A program made the translations under genes and the position numbers. Positions 27,827 through 36,160 of a stretch of DNA of 64,000 nt are shown piece after piece (position 1 is the first letter of the stretch; the number at the start of each line of letters is the position of its first letter). The stretch covers positions 5,366,001 to 5,430,000 of the forward strand of contig NZ_JAFBCL010000001.1 of NCBI RefSeq assembly GCF_016907655.1. The letters run 5' to 3'. The stretch comes from Saccharothrix algeriensis. GTDB lineage: Bacteria; Actinomycetota; Actinomycetes; Mycobacteriales; Pseudonocardiaceae. The notes under the pieces were generated by a model. That model was not told the DNA's origin and did no database searches. It was given only the letters and a program-made list of their open reading frames with translations.

Positions 27827-27995
27827 ACCGCCCTTTCTTTTCCTCCTCCTTGGGGGTCTCTCGGCCGCTCTTCATACTGAGATCGCGCACCGATCCGGGT
27901 GAGATTCGGGGCTGTACCGCCCGAGGCTGAAGGGATTAAAAGAGTCCTCGCCGGACAGGCAGGCCGCCAAGGAGAAGGAAAAGAAACAGCGGTCG
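27825..27995. repeat. Shared tails of the two palindromic elements, inverted
   Basis: The 28 nt after copy 1 (27827-27854) match the reverse complement of the 28 nt before copy 2 (27966-27993) at 25 positions; both read like ACCGC..TTTCTTTTCCT.CTCCTTGG. The ~110 nt between the tails (27855-27965) show no clear feature. Thus the elements extend past their outer arms and face each other. Confidence 0.8.
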
Positions 27996-28118
27996 TGTTC
28001 TCCCCGCATGGCCTGTCAAAGACAACCATGCTTTCTTGGGGGGTGCAAGCGAAAAGCGTGCTTGCACCCCCCAAGAAAGCATGGTAGCCCTCCGGGCAGG
28101 CCATACGGGGAGAACACG
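27994..28118 (-). repeat. Palindromic element, copy 2, inverted
   Basis: Outer arms 27994-28015 and 28097-28118 pair at 21 of 22 positions. The inner stem 28025-28050 with 28060-28085 is a perfect 26 bp with a 9-nt loop. Read on the minus strand the loop is acgcttttc, close to acgctttacc of copy 1, and the outer arm CGTGTTCTCCCCGTATGGCC matches copy 1, whereas the inner stem sequence is different yet still perfectly self-complementary. This is a conserved structure with compensating changes. Confidence 0.9.
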
Positions 28119-28220
28119 AAGACATCGGTCTGCACGGGGCGTGCGAAGGCCGAAAGCCAAAGCCGCAAACGTCGGGGTGTGCGCCTGGGGGTGGGGCGTC
28201 CTTCGGTCGGGCGTGTTCGG

Positions 28221-29804
28221 TCAGGCGTGTTCGGGCAGCGGGTCGCGGCGGATCAAAGGGAGCACCTGCTTGCGCGCCACGAACAGGCAGACGCCGAACG
28301 CGATCAGGGCGCCCAGCACGGCCTGCGGGACGATGTAGGCGCGGCCGTCGAAGGCCGAGCCGGTGGGCGGGAGGATGACCGCGATGAACGCGCTCGTCCC
28401 CGTCGCGAAGAGCCGGAACCGCTTCGCCAGGACGGCCGTCGCGAGCGGCAGGGCGGCCCACAGCACGTACCAGGGCTGGAGCACCGGCCCGAGCACCAGC
28501 ACCGCGCCCAGGCCCGCGCCCAGGCCGTTGACCGCCTTGATGCGCCCCTTGAAAGCCTTCCACAGCAGCGTGCCCGCGATGACGACCGACACCGCCTGCG
28601 TGACCAGGCGCATCAGGGCGATCATCGCGTCGGTGTGGTTGCCCAGCCCCAGGAGCAGCCCGAGCCCGCCGCCCATGAACCCCATCGCGGTCGGGGGGGA
28701 CATCCACGACTTCACCGTCCCGGCGACGTTGAGCGTCTCGACCCACCCGAAGCCCAGGCCGGTGCCCAGGCAGGTGGCCACCATCACCACCCCCGACACC
28801 ACCGTCAGCAGCACCGCCGCCTTGAGCAGGTCCAGGAACGACCCGCCCATCCGCCGGGCGATCATCACGCCCAGGAAGCCCAGCGCGAGCGCGGCCGGGA
28901 TCTTCACCGCCGCGCCGAACGTGATCATCGTCGCGCCCAGCGAGATCCACAGCAGCTCCTCGCGGGTCAGCGGCGTCCCGGGCGCGGTGGGCAGCCGGCG
29001 CAGCGCCAGCTCCAGGCCGACCAGCATCAGGCCGATGGCCAGGCCCTCGTTGTGCACGCCGACGACCAGGTGGAACAGCACCAGCGGGTTGGCCGCGCCC
29101 AGCCACAGCGCGCTCACCGGGGGCACGCCGAACCGCCGCGCCAGCCGGGGCAGCGCCCACACGATCATCGCCAGGCCCACCAGCACCAGCAGCCGGTGCA
29201 GGAACACGCCGGGCAGGACGCTGTCACCGGTCACCATCGAGATGACCCGGCCCAGGGCCAGGAACAGCGGCCCGTAGGGGGCGGGCGTCTCGCGCCAGAT
29301 GTTGGGCACGTTCGCGGTCAGCGGGTGGTCCACGCCCAGCGCGGTCTGCGGCCCCTGCTGGTAGGGGTCCTGGCCGTTGGCGGCGATCTGCGACTGCGCG
29401 AGGTAGCTGTAGACGTCGCGGCTGAACATGGGCAGCACGAACACCAGCGGCGTGATCCACATCAGCAGCGTGCGGTCCAGCTGGCTGCGCGAGACCAGCC
29501 TGGAGCGGCCCGGCCGGGCGAAGCGGCCCAGCCACAGCCAGGCCGACACCACCAGGAACACGCCGGTCCACACCACGGCCATCGCCGCGCTGGGCATCCG
29601 GGCGAACAGGCCGAGCACGGGCGTGCCGGGCAGCGGGCTGAACACCGGCGCCGCGCCGGCCCCGAGGGAGCCGACGAACATCAGCAGCGCGCCCACGGTG
29701 CCCCAGCGGCGGATGATGTCGAGCTGCCGGCGCTCCGGGGCGTCGAGGGGGCCCGCTTCGCCGATGCTGCTCCGGTCCACCATCACCAATCCGCCCGCCG
29801 TCAC
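28221..29804 (-). CDS. mptB: Polyprenol-phosphomannose-dependent alpha-1,6-mannosyltransferase
   Basis: A 527-aa GT-C glycosyltransferase with about 13 membrane helices that extends the alpha-1,6-mannan core of lipoglycans using polyprenyl-phosphate mannose, on the outer face of the membrane. The GT-C acidic site is in MFSRDVYSYLAQSQIAANG, followed by DPYQQGPQTAL, TPAPYGPLFLALG, VGVHNEGLAIGLMLVGLELA and VKIPAALALGF, the MptB pattern. Starts GTG 29804 or ATG 29783 are both possible. It is divergent from sufR, exactly as Rv1459c is from Rv1460. The palindromic element pair lies directly downstream of it. Confidence 0.9.
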   Translation of the reverse strand: MTAGGLVMVDRSSIGEAGPLDAPERRQLDIIRRWGTVGALLMFVGSLGAGAAPVFSPLPGTPVLGLFARMPSAAMAVVWTGVFLVVSAWLWLGRFARPGRSRLVSRSQLDRTLLMWITPLVFVLPMFSRDVYSYLAQSQIAANGQDPYQQGPQTALGVDHPLTANVPNIWRETPAPYGPLFLALGRVISMVTGDSVLPGVFLHRLLVLVGLAMIVWALPRLARRFGVPPVSALWLGAANPLVLFHLVVGVHNEGLAIGLMLVGLELALRRLPTAPGTPLTREELLWISLGATMITFGAAVKIPAALALGFLGVMIARRMGGSFLDLLKAAVLLTVVSGVVMVATCLGTGLGFGWVETLNVAGTVKSWMSPPTAMGFMGGGLGLLLGLGNHTDAMIALMRLVTQAVSVVIAGTLLWKAFKGRIKAVNGLGAGLGAVLVLGPVLQPWYVLWAALPLATAVLAKRFRLFATGTSAFIAVILPPTGSAFDGRAYIVPQAVLGALIAFGVCLFVARKQVLPLIRRDPLPEHA

Positions 29805-29863
29805 GCCCGAAGGGTAGCGACCGGCCCTCCCGCGTGACTCGGGTCACCCGGGCGGTGGCCGTC

Positions 29864-29903
29864 TTTGCGGGCGCCGGCGAAATAGGCAACACTGGTGTTG
29901 TGA
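29864..29903 (+). promoter_or_regulatory. sufR promoter with SufR box over the start codon
   Basis: TTTGCG (29864-29869) and AACACT (29888-29893) with an 18-nt spacer place the transcript start at the GTG 29900, i.e. a leaderless mRNA. ACACT (29889-29893), five bases, TGTGA (29899-29903) fits the ACACT-N5-TGTGA palindrome described for mycobacterial SufR, covering both -10 and start codon. A second inverted repeat GTGAC-TCGG-GTCAC lies at 29834-29847, in the mptB-sufR gap, role unknown. Confidence 0.75.
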
Positions 29904-30634
29904 AAAACGCCGGAGCCGACCACGCCGCCGTGCCCGCCGGGCACGACGGCCGGACGCGGCACGGCGTGGCGCGCCTGCTGCTGGAGCAGGGCCCGATCAC
30001 CGCCGCCGCGGTCGCGCAGCGGCTCGGGCTCAGCCCCACGGCGGTGCGCCGGCACATCGACGCGCTGGTCGCCGACGGCGAGGCGGTCAGCCGGGAGGCC
30101 CCGAGCCGGGGCCGCCGCGGCCGGGGTCGCCCGGCCAAGCTGTTCCTGCTGACCGAGCAGGGCCGCGCCCGCTTCGGGCACGCCTACGACGACCTCGCCG
30201 TGGCCGCGCTGCGCTTCCTCGCCGAGCAGGGCGGGGAGCAGGCGGTGCGGGCCTTCGCCGAGCGCCGCGTGTCGGCCTTCGTCGAGCAGCACCGCGCGGC
30301 GGTCACGGCGCAGGCCGGCCCCGCCGAGCGGGCCGAGGCCCTGGCGGCCGCGCTGACCAGGGAGGGCTACGCTGCTTCGGCGCGGCACGTGGGGGCAGGC
30401 GAGCAGCTGTGCCAGCACCTGTGCCCCGTCGCGCACGTCGCCGCCGAGTTCCCGCAGCTGTGCGAGACCGAGACGGCGGCGTTCGCCGACCTGCTCGGCA
30501 CCCACGTGCAGCGCCTGGCCACCATCGCCCGCGGCGACGCCGTGTGCACGACGCACATCCCGAACACACCACCCCGGATCACGGTCGGCGACCAGGCCGA
30601 CGATCGGACTTCAGATGGAGGGGAGCCCGCATGA
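29900..30634 (+). CDS. sufR: SufR, Fe-S cluster-binding repressor of the suf operon
   Basis: A 244-aa DeoR/ArsR-like winged-helix regulator. The HTH is GPITAAAVAQRLGLSPTAVRRHIDALVADGEAV (about residues 30-65), followed by the basic GRRGRGRPAKLFLLTEQG. The C-terminal part has the cluster ligands in QLCQHLCPVAHVAAEFPQLCETE, the SufR cysteine pattern for a [4Fe-4S] cluster. With a cluster it represses suf; loss of the cluster under iron or oxidative stress relieves this. The start is placed at GTG 29900 because the operator and -10 lie just before it; the open frame upstream is not coding. Its stop overlaps sufB as ATGA. Confidence 0.93.
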   Translation: MKNAGADHAAVPAGHDGRTRHGVARLLLEQGPITAAAVAQRLGLSPTAVRRHIDALVADGEAVSREAPSRGRRGRGRPAKLFLLTEQGRARFGHAYDDLAVAALRFLAEQGGEQAVRAFAERRVSAFVEQHRAAVTAQAGPAERAEALAAALTREGYAASARHVGAGEQLCQHLCPVAHVAAEFPQLCETETAAFADLLGTHVQRLATIARGDAVCTTHIPNTPPRITVGDQADDRTSDGGEPA

Positions 30635-32076
30635 CTGCCGCTGCCGAGCAGCGCACCACCACAGCCCCGCTCACCCAGGAGGAGACCCTGGCGAGCATCG
30701 GCAACTACGAGTTCGGCTGGGCCGACTCGGACGTGGCAGGCGCGAGCGCTCGCCGGGGCCTGGACGAGGACGTCGTCCGGGACATCTCGGCCAAGAAGGG
30801 CGAACCCGAGTGGATGCTCGAGTTCCGGTTGAAGGCGCTGCGCCTGTTCGACCGCAAGCCCATGCCGACGTGGGGCTCGGACCTGTCCGGGATCGACTTC
30901 GACAACATCAAGTACTTCGTCCGGTCGACCGAGAAGCAGGCGGCGACCTGGGACGACCTGCCCGACGACATCAAGAACACCTACGACAAGCTGGGCATCC
31001 CGGAGGCGGAGAAGCAGCGCCTGGTCTCCGGTGTCGCCGCCCAGTACGAGTCCGAGGTCGTCTACCACAAGATCCGCGAGGACCTGGAGGAGCAGGGCGT
31101 CGTCTTCCTGGACACCGACACGGCGCTGCGCGAGCACCCCGAGCTGTTCAAGGAGTACTTCGGCTCGGTCATCCCCTCGGGTGACAACAAGTTCTCCGCG
31201 CTGAACTCCGCGGTGTGGTCCGGCGGCTCGTTCATCTACGTGCCCAAGGGCGTCCACGTGGACATCCCGCTGCAAGCCTACTTCCGGATCAACACCGAGA
31301 ACATGGGGCAGTTCGAGCGCACGCTGATCATCGTCGACGAGGGCGCCTACGTGCACTACGTCGAGGGCTGCACCGCGCCGATCTACTCCTCGGACTCGCT
31401 GCACTCGGCGGTCGTGGAGATCATCGTCAAGAAGGGTGGTCGCTGCCGCTACACGACCATCCAGAACTGGTCGAACAACGTCTACAACCTGGTCACCAAG
31501 CGCGCCAAGGCCGAAGAGGGCGCGACGATGGAGTGGGTCGACGGCAACATCGGCTCCAAGGTGACCATGAAGTACCCGGCCGTGTTCCTGATGGGCGAGC
31601 ACGCCAAGGGCGAGGTCCTCTCCATCGCGTTCGCGGGCGAGGGCCAGCACCAGGACGCCGGCGCGAAGATGGTCCACATGGCCCCGCACACCTCGTCCAC
31701 CATCGTGTCCAAGTCGGTGGCGCGCGGCGGCGGTCGCACCTCCTACCGCGGCCTGGTCCAGGTCAACAAGCGGGCGCACCACTCGAAGTCCACGGTGAAG
31801 TGCGACGCGCTGCTGGTGGACAACATCAGCCGCTCCGACACCTACCCGTACGTCGACGTCCGCGAGGACGACGTGTCCATGGGCCACGAGGCGACCGTCT
31901 CGAAGGTCTCCGAGGACCAGCTGTTCTACCTGATGTCGCGCGGCCTGAACGAGGACGAGGCCATGGCGATGATCGTGCGCGGGTTCGTGGAGCCCATCGC
32001 GCGCGAGCTGCCCATGGAGTACGCCCTGGAACTGAACCGCCTGATCGAACTGCAGATGGAAGGGGCCGTCGGCTGA
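30631..32076 (+). CDS. sufB: Fe-S cluster assembly scaffold SufB
   Basis: A 481-aa subunit of the SufBCD scaffold where new Fe-S clusters form. It opens with a helical N-terminus (YEFGWADSDVAGASARRGLDEDVVRDIS), then the beta-helix core: GVHVDIPLQAYFRINTENMGQFERTLIIVDEGAYVHYVEGCTAP, NVYNLVTKRAKAEEGATMEWVDGNIGSKVTMKYP, and the C-terminal FYLMSRGLNEDEAMAMIVRGFVEP helix. The ATG has GGAGGGGAG upstream. No intein is present, in contrast to M. tuberculosis SufB. It overlaps sufR by 4 nt and is followed by sufD after one base. Confidence 0.97.
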   Translation: MTAAAEQRTTTAPLTQEETLASIGNYEFGWADSDVAGASARRGLDEDVVRDISAKKGEPEWMLEFRLKALRLFDRKPMPTWGSDLSGIDFDNIKYFVRSTEKQAATWDDLPDDIKNTYDKLGIPEAEKQRLVSGVAAQYESEVVYHKIREDLEEQGVVFLDTDTALREHPELFKEYFGSVIPSGDNKFSALNSAVWSGGSFIYVPKGVHVDIPLQAYFRINTENMGQFERTLIIVDEGAYVHYVEGCTAPIYSSDSLHSAVVEIIVKKGGRCRYTTIQNWSNNVYNLVTKRAKAEEGATMEWVDGNIGSKVTMKYPAVFLMGEHAKGEVLSIAFAGEGQHQDAGAKMVHMAPHTSSTIVSKSVARGGGRTSYRGLVQVNKRAHHSKSTVKCDALLVDNISRSDTYPYVDVREDDVSMGHEATVSKVSEDQLFYLMSRGLNEDEAMAMIVRGFVEPIARELPMEYALELNRLIELQMEGAVG

Positions 32077-32077
32077 C

Positions 32078-33256
32078 ATGGCCGTCACCACCGAAGACCA
32101 GCAACACGGCCTGACGGCCCACTCGCACGGCGCGGCCCCGGCCCCCGTCTCCTCGCGCGCGGACCACTTCACGTCCTTCGACGTGGCCGCGTTCGAGGTG
32201 CCGGGCGGTCGCGAGGAGATCTGGCGCTTCACGCCCATGAAGCGCCTGGCGAACCTGCACAACGGCGCGGAGGCCACCGCCTCGGCCACCGTCGAGGTCT
32301 CCGCGCCCGAGGGCGTCCGCGTCGAGACCGCCGCGCGCGGCGACGAGCGGCTGGGCGTCGCGGGCACCCCGGGCGACCGGATCGCGGCGCAGGCGTGGGC
32401 CTCGTTCACCGAGGCGACCGTCGTGACGCTGCCCAAGGACACCAAGGTCGAGCCGACCACCATCACCGTGACCGGCGCGGGCGTCGGCGAGGTCGCCTAC
32501 GGCCACCTGCAGGTGCGCGCCGAGCAGTTCGCCGAGGCCGTCGTCGTCCTGGACCACCGCGGCTCGGGCGCCTACGCCGACAACGTCGAGTTCGTCGTCG
32601 CCGACGGCGCGCACCTGACGGTCGTGGCGATCCAGGACTGGGCCGACGACGCGGTGCACGTCTCGTCGCACCACGCCAGGCTGGGCCGCGACGCGACGTT
32701 CAAGCACACCGTCATCACCCTGGGCGGCGACCTGGTCCGGCTCACCCCGGTGGTCACCTACACCGGGCGCGGCGGCGACGCGGAGCTGCTGGGCCTGTAC
32801 TTCGCCGACGCGGGCCAGCACCTGGAGCACCGCACGTTCGTGGACCACGCGGAGTCCAACTGCCGCAGCAACGTCGTCTACAAGGGCGCGCTGCAGGGCG
32901 AGGACGCCCACACCGTGTGGATCGGCGACGTGCTGATCCGCGCGGCGGCCGAGGGCACCGAGACGTTCGAGCTGAACCGCAACCTGGTGCTCACCGACGG
33001 CGCGCGCGCCGACTCGGTGCCCAACCTGGAGATCGAGACCGGCGAGATCGAGGGCGCGGGCCACGCCAGCGCCACCGGCCGGTTCGACGACGAGCAGCTG
33101 TTCTACCTGCAGGCGCGGGGCATCCCGGAGCAGCAGGCGCGCCGGCTGGTCGTGCGCGGCTTCTTCCACGAGATCCTGCTCAAGATCGCCATCCCCGAGC
33201 TGCGCGAGCGGCTCGAAGCCGCGATCGAGGCGGAACTCGCGGCGGTGGGCGCGTGA
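32078..33256 (+). CDS. sufD: Fe-S cluster assembly protein SufD
   Basis: A 392-aa partner of SufB in the scaffold. The N-terminal part carries EEIWRFTPMKRLANLHNG; the beta-helix includes GAHLTVVAIQDWADDAVHVSSHHARLGRDATFKH, then AESNCRSNVVYKGALQGEDAHTVWIGDVLI and NLEIETGEIEGAGHASATGRFDDEQLFYLQARGI, with a final helix RRLVVRGFFHEIL. These match the actinobacterial SufD. Start ATG one base after the sufB stop; its stop overlaps the Rieske gene start as GTGA. Codon use matches the rest of the operon. Confidence 0.96.
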   Translation: MAVTTEDQQHGLTAHSHGAAPAPVSSRADHFTSFDVAAFEVPGGREEIWRFTPMKRLANLHNGAEATASATVEVSAPEGVRVETAARGDERLGVAGTPGDRIAAQAWASFTEATVVTLPKDTKVEPTTITVTGAGVGEVAYGHLQVRAEQFAEAVVVLDHRGSGAYADNVEFVVADGAHLTVVAIQDWADDAVHVSSHHARLGRDATFKHTVITLGGDLVRLTPVVTYTGRGGDAELLGLYFADAGQHLEHRTFVDHAESNCRSNVVYKGALQGEDAHTVWIGDVLIRAAAEGTETFELNRNLVLTDGARADSVPNLEIETGEIEGAGHASATGRFDDEQLFYLQARGIPEQQARRLVVRGFFHEILLKIAIPELRERLEAAIEAELAAVGA

Positions 33257-33573
33257 TCAGGGTGTGCTCGCTGTCCGACCTCGACGACCGCAAGCCGGTC
33301 GCCTTCGAGGTCGGCGACGAGTACACCCCGGTCGTCCTCGTGCGCGACGGCGACGCCGTGCACGCGCTGCGCGACCTGTGCACGCACGCCGAGGTCTCGC
33401 TCTCGGAGGGCGACGTGACCCGCAAGGGCATCGAGTGCTGGCTGCACGGGTCGTGCTTCGACCTGCGCACCGGCGCCCCGTCGTCCCCGCCCGCCACCGA
33501 ACCGGTCGACGTCTTCGCCGTCGAGATCCGCGGCGGTGACGTCCACGTCGACGTCACCGCCACCACGAACTGA
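33253..33573 (+). CDS. Rieske-type [2Fe-2S] ferredoxin of the suf operon
   Basis: A 106-aa Rieske protein. The cluster ligands are in CTHAEVSL and CWLHGSCFD, the C-X-H...C-X2-H pattern spaced 16 residues apart. It resembles the ferredoxin component of non-heme ring-hydroxylating oxygenases, but no oxygenase is near; in actinobacteria this gene is regularly lodged between sufD and sufC, and is thought to supply electrons or act in cluster assembly. Start GTG overlaps sufD stop by 4 nt; sufC follows after 36 nt. Confidence 0.93.
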   Translation: MIRVCSLSDLDDRKPVAFEVGDEYTPVVLVRDGDAVHALRDLCTHAEVSLSEGDVTRKGIECWLHGSCFDLRTGAPSSPPATEPVDVFAVEIRGGDVHVDVTATTN

Positions 33574-33609
33574 CCCACCGCCCGCCACACCAGGAGAACT
33601 GAAGCACCA

Positions 33610-34383
33610 ATGGCCACTCTGGAGATCAAGGACCTGCACGTCTCGGTCACCACCGACGAGACGTCCAAGGAGATCCTCAAGGGCGTCGACCTGACCATCA
33701 ACGCCGGCGAGACGCACGCCATCATGGGGCCGAACGGCTCGGGCAAGTCCACCCTGTCCTACGCCGTCGCCGGCCACCCCAAGTACCAGGTCACCTCGGG
33801 CACCGTGCTGCTCGACGGCGAGGACGTCCTGGAGATGAGCGTGGACGAGCGCGCCCGCGCCGGCCTGTTCCTCGCCATGCAGTACCCCGTCGAGGTGCCC
33901 GGCGTCTCGATGTCGAACTTCCTGCGCACCGCCGCCACCGCCGTGCGCGGCCAGGCCCCGAACCTGCGGCACTGGGTGAAGGAGGTCAAGGGCGCGATGG
34001 CCGACCTGGACATCGACCCGGCCTTCGCCGAGCGCTCGGTCAACGAGGGCTTCTCCGGCGGCGAGAAGAAGCGCCACGAGATCCTCCAGCTGGGCCTGCT
34101 CCAGCCGAAGATCGCGATCCTGGACGAGACCGACTCCGGCCTGGACGTCGACGCGCTGCGCGTGGTCTCCGAGGGCGTGAACAAGTACAAGGCTTCCGGC
34201 GAGGTGGGCGTCATGCTCATCACCCACTACACCCGGATCCTCAAGTACATCCAGCCCGACTTCGTGCACGTGTTCGCCAACGGCCGCATCGTCGAGTCCG
34301 GTGGCCGCGAGCTGGCCGACCAGCTCGAGGAGCACGGTTACGTGAAGTACACCGGCAGCCAGGAAGCCGCGAAGGTCGGCTGA
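33610..34383 (+). CDS. sufC: Fe-S cluster assembly ATPase SufC
   Basis: A 257-aa ABC-type ATPase that powers conformational changes in SufBCD; not a transporter. Walker A GPNGSGKSTLSYAV (about residues 40-53), signature FSGGEKKRHEILQL, Walker B KIAILDETDSGLDVDALRVV, and ITHYTRILKYIQPDFVHVFANGRIVESGG near the C-terminus are the typical SufC motifs. A GGAGAA site lies upstream of the ATG. Part of sufR-B-D-Rieske-C-S-U-T. Confidence 0.97.
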   Translation: MATLEIKDLHVSVTTDETSKEILKGVDLTINAGETHAIMGPNGSGKSTLSYAVAGHPKYQVTSGTVLLDGEDVLEMSVDERARAGLFLAMQYPVEVPGVSMSNFLRTAATAVRGQAPNLRHWVKEVKGAMADLDIDPAFAERSVNEGFSGGEKKRHEILQLGLLQPKIAILDETDSGLDVDALRVVSEGVNKYKASGEVGVMLITHYTRILKYIQPDFVHVFANGRIVESGGRELADQLEEHGYVKYTGSQEAAKVG

Positions 34384-34438
34384 CGTTCCACTGCACGTGG
34401 ACTTCGTTTCGAGATTACGAGAGGGGGCGTCGCAGGCT

Positions 34439-35716
34439 GTGACCACCACCGCAGCTCCGCTGGACGTCGCTGCCGTGCGGGCGGACTTCCCGATCCTGGG
34501 CCGCACCGTGCGGGAGGGCAAGCCGCTGGTCTACCTGGATTCCGGCGCCACCTCGCAACGGCCGGCGCCGGTCCTCGACGCCGAACGCGCGTTCCTGGAG
34601 GCCGCCAACGCGCCCGTGCACCGCGGCGCGTACCAGCTCGCCGAGGAGTCGACCGACGCGTACGAGGGCGCGCGCGCCCGGATCGCGTCGTTCGTCGGCG
34701 TCGACTTCGGCGAGATCGTGTTCACCAAGAACGCGACCGAGGGCATCAACCTCGTCGCGTACGCGATGGGCAACGCCGCGGTCGCCGGGCCGGAGGCCGA
34801 GCGGTTCCGCCTCGGCCCCGGCGACGAGGTCGTCGTGACCGAGATGGAGCACCACGCCAACCTGGTGCCGTGGCAGCAGCTGGCCGCCCGCACCGGCGCG
34901 ACCCTGCGCTGGTTCGGCGTCACCGACGAGGGCCGGCTCGACCTGTCCGAGCTGGACTCGCTGGTCAACGACCGCACCAAGGTCGTCGCCTTCACCCACC
35001 AGTCCAACGTCCTGGGCACCGTGAACCCGGTCCGGACCCTGGTGGAGGCGGCGCACCGGGTCGGCGCGCTGACCGTGCTCGACGCCTGCCAGTCCGTGCC
35101 GCACAGCCCGGTCGACTTCCGGTCGCTCGGCGTGGACTTCGCGGTCTTCTCCGGCCACAAGATGCTCGGCCCCTCCGGCGTGGGCGTGCTCTACGGCCGC
35201 CGGGAGCTGCTGGAGGCCCTGCCGCCGTTCCTCACCGGCGGGTCGATGATCGAGCTGGTGCGCATGGAGGGCTCCACGTTCGCCCCGCCGCCGCAGCGCT
35301 TCGAGGCCGGTTCGCCGATGACCTCGCAGGCGGTGGCGCTGGGCGCGGCCGTGGACTACCTCAACGCCCTCGGCATGGACCGCGTCGCCGCGCACGAGCA
35401 CCTGCTGACCGACGCCGCCCTGCGCGGCCTGGCGGGGATCCCGGGCGTGCGCGTCGTCGGCCCGGCCGACACGGTGGACCGGGGCGGCGCCGTGGCGTTC
35501 GTGGTCGAGGGCATCCACGCCCACGACGTGGGCCAGGTGCTCGACAGCCTGGGCATCGCGGCGCGCGTGGGCCACCACTGCGCGTGGCCGCTGCACCGCC
35601 GGATGAACGCCGCCGCCACCGTGCGCGCGAGCTTCTACGTCTACAACACCCTGGACGAGGTGCGAGCCCTGGTGGACGGCGTGCGCGAAGCGCAGAAGTT
35701 CTTCGGGGTGGTGTAG
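34439..35716 (+). CDS. sufS: Cysteine desulfurase SufS
   Basis: Pyridoxal-phosphate enzyme (425 aa from GTG 34439; the frame also opens at GTG 34397) that takes sulfur from cysteine for Fe-S assembly. Landmarks: YLDSGATSQRP near the start, FTKNATEGINLVAYA, VTEMEHHANLVPWQQLA, LDACQSVPHSPVDF, FSGHKMLGPSGVGVLYG with the PLP lysine, and GHHCAWPLHRRM, whose cysteine is the persulfide carrier. The later GTG is preferred for its GAGGGGG site 11 nt upstream; no ribosome site precedes 34397. The next gene sufU starts directly after the TAG. This is a class II desulfurase, as expected with SufU. Confidence 0.95.
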   Translation: MTTTAAPLDVAAVRADFPILGRTVREGKPLVYLDSGATSQRPAPVLDAERAFLEAANAPVHRGAYQLAEESTDAYEGARARIASFVGVDFGEIVFTKNATEGINLVAYAMGNAAVAGPEAERFRLGPGDEVVVTEMEHHANLVPWQQLAARTGATLRWFGVTDEGRLDLSELDSLVNDRTKVVAFTHQSNVLGTVNPVRTLVEAAHRVGALTVLDACQSVPHSPVDFRSLGVDFAVFSGHKMLGPSGVGVLYGRRELLEALPPFLTGGSMIELVRMEGSTFAPPPQRFEAGSPMTSQAVALGAAVDYLNALGMDRVAAHEHLLTDAALRGLAGIPGVRVVGPADTVDRGGAVAFVVEGIHAHDVGQVLDSLGIAARVGHHCAWPLHRRMNAAATVRASFYVYNTLDEVRALVDGVREAQKFFGVV

Positions 35717-36160
35717 GTGCAGTTGCAGCAGATGTACCAGGAGATCATCCTGGACCACTACAAGAACCCGCACGGCCGCGGTCTGCGCGACCCGTTCGAC
35801 GCCGAGTCGCACCAGATCAACCCGACCTGCGGCGACGAGGTGACGCTGCGCGTGCGCCTCGACGGCGGCAAGGTCGCGGACGTGTCCTACGACGGCCAGG
35901 GCTGCTCCATCAGCCAGGCGTCGACGTCGGTGCTGACCGACCTCGTGGTGGGCCGGCCGCTGGCGGAGGCGTTCGAGAAGATGGACGCCTTCGTCGAGCT
36001 GATGCAGGGCCGCGGCCAGGTCGAGCCCGACGAGGACGTGCTGGAGGACGGGATCGCGTTCGCCGGTGTGGCGAGGTACCCGGCACGCGTGAAGTGCGCC
36101 CTGCTGGGCTGGATGGCTTTCAAGGACGCGGTGGCCCGCAGCGAAGGAGCGAAGGCATGA
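35717..36160 (+). CDS. sufU: SufU, sulfur acceptor for SufS
   Basis: A 147-aa zinc-containing protein of the IscU/SufU family that accepts persulfide sulfur from SufS. The three conserved cysteines are in NPTCGDEVTLRV, GQGCSISQAS and ARVKCALLGWMAF, with the SufU-specific spacing between the second and third. YQEIILDHYKNPHGRG is the typical opening. GTG start directly follows the sufS stop. The stop overlaps sufT (ATGA). Confidence 0.96.
   Translation: MQLQQMYQEIILDHYKNPHGRGLRDPFDAESHQINPTCGDEVTLRVRLDGGKVADVSYDGQGCSISQASTSVLTDLVVGRPLAEAFEKMDAFVELMQGRGQVEPDEDVLEDGIAFAGVARYPARVKCALLGWMAFKDAVARSEGAKA

Noticed and set aside
28008..28338. Short open frames through the palindromic elements (for example from 28008 and 27936)
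   Set aside because: They read through perfect inverted repeats in several frames at once, have no ribosome site and no homology; they are by-products of the palindromes.
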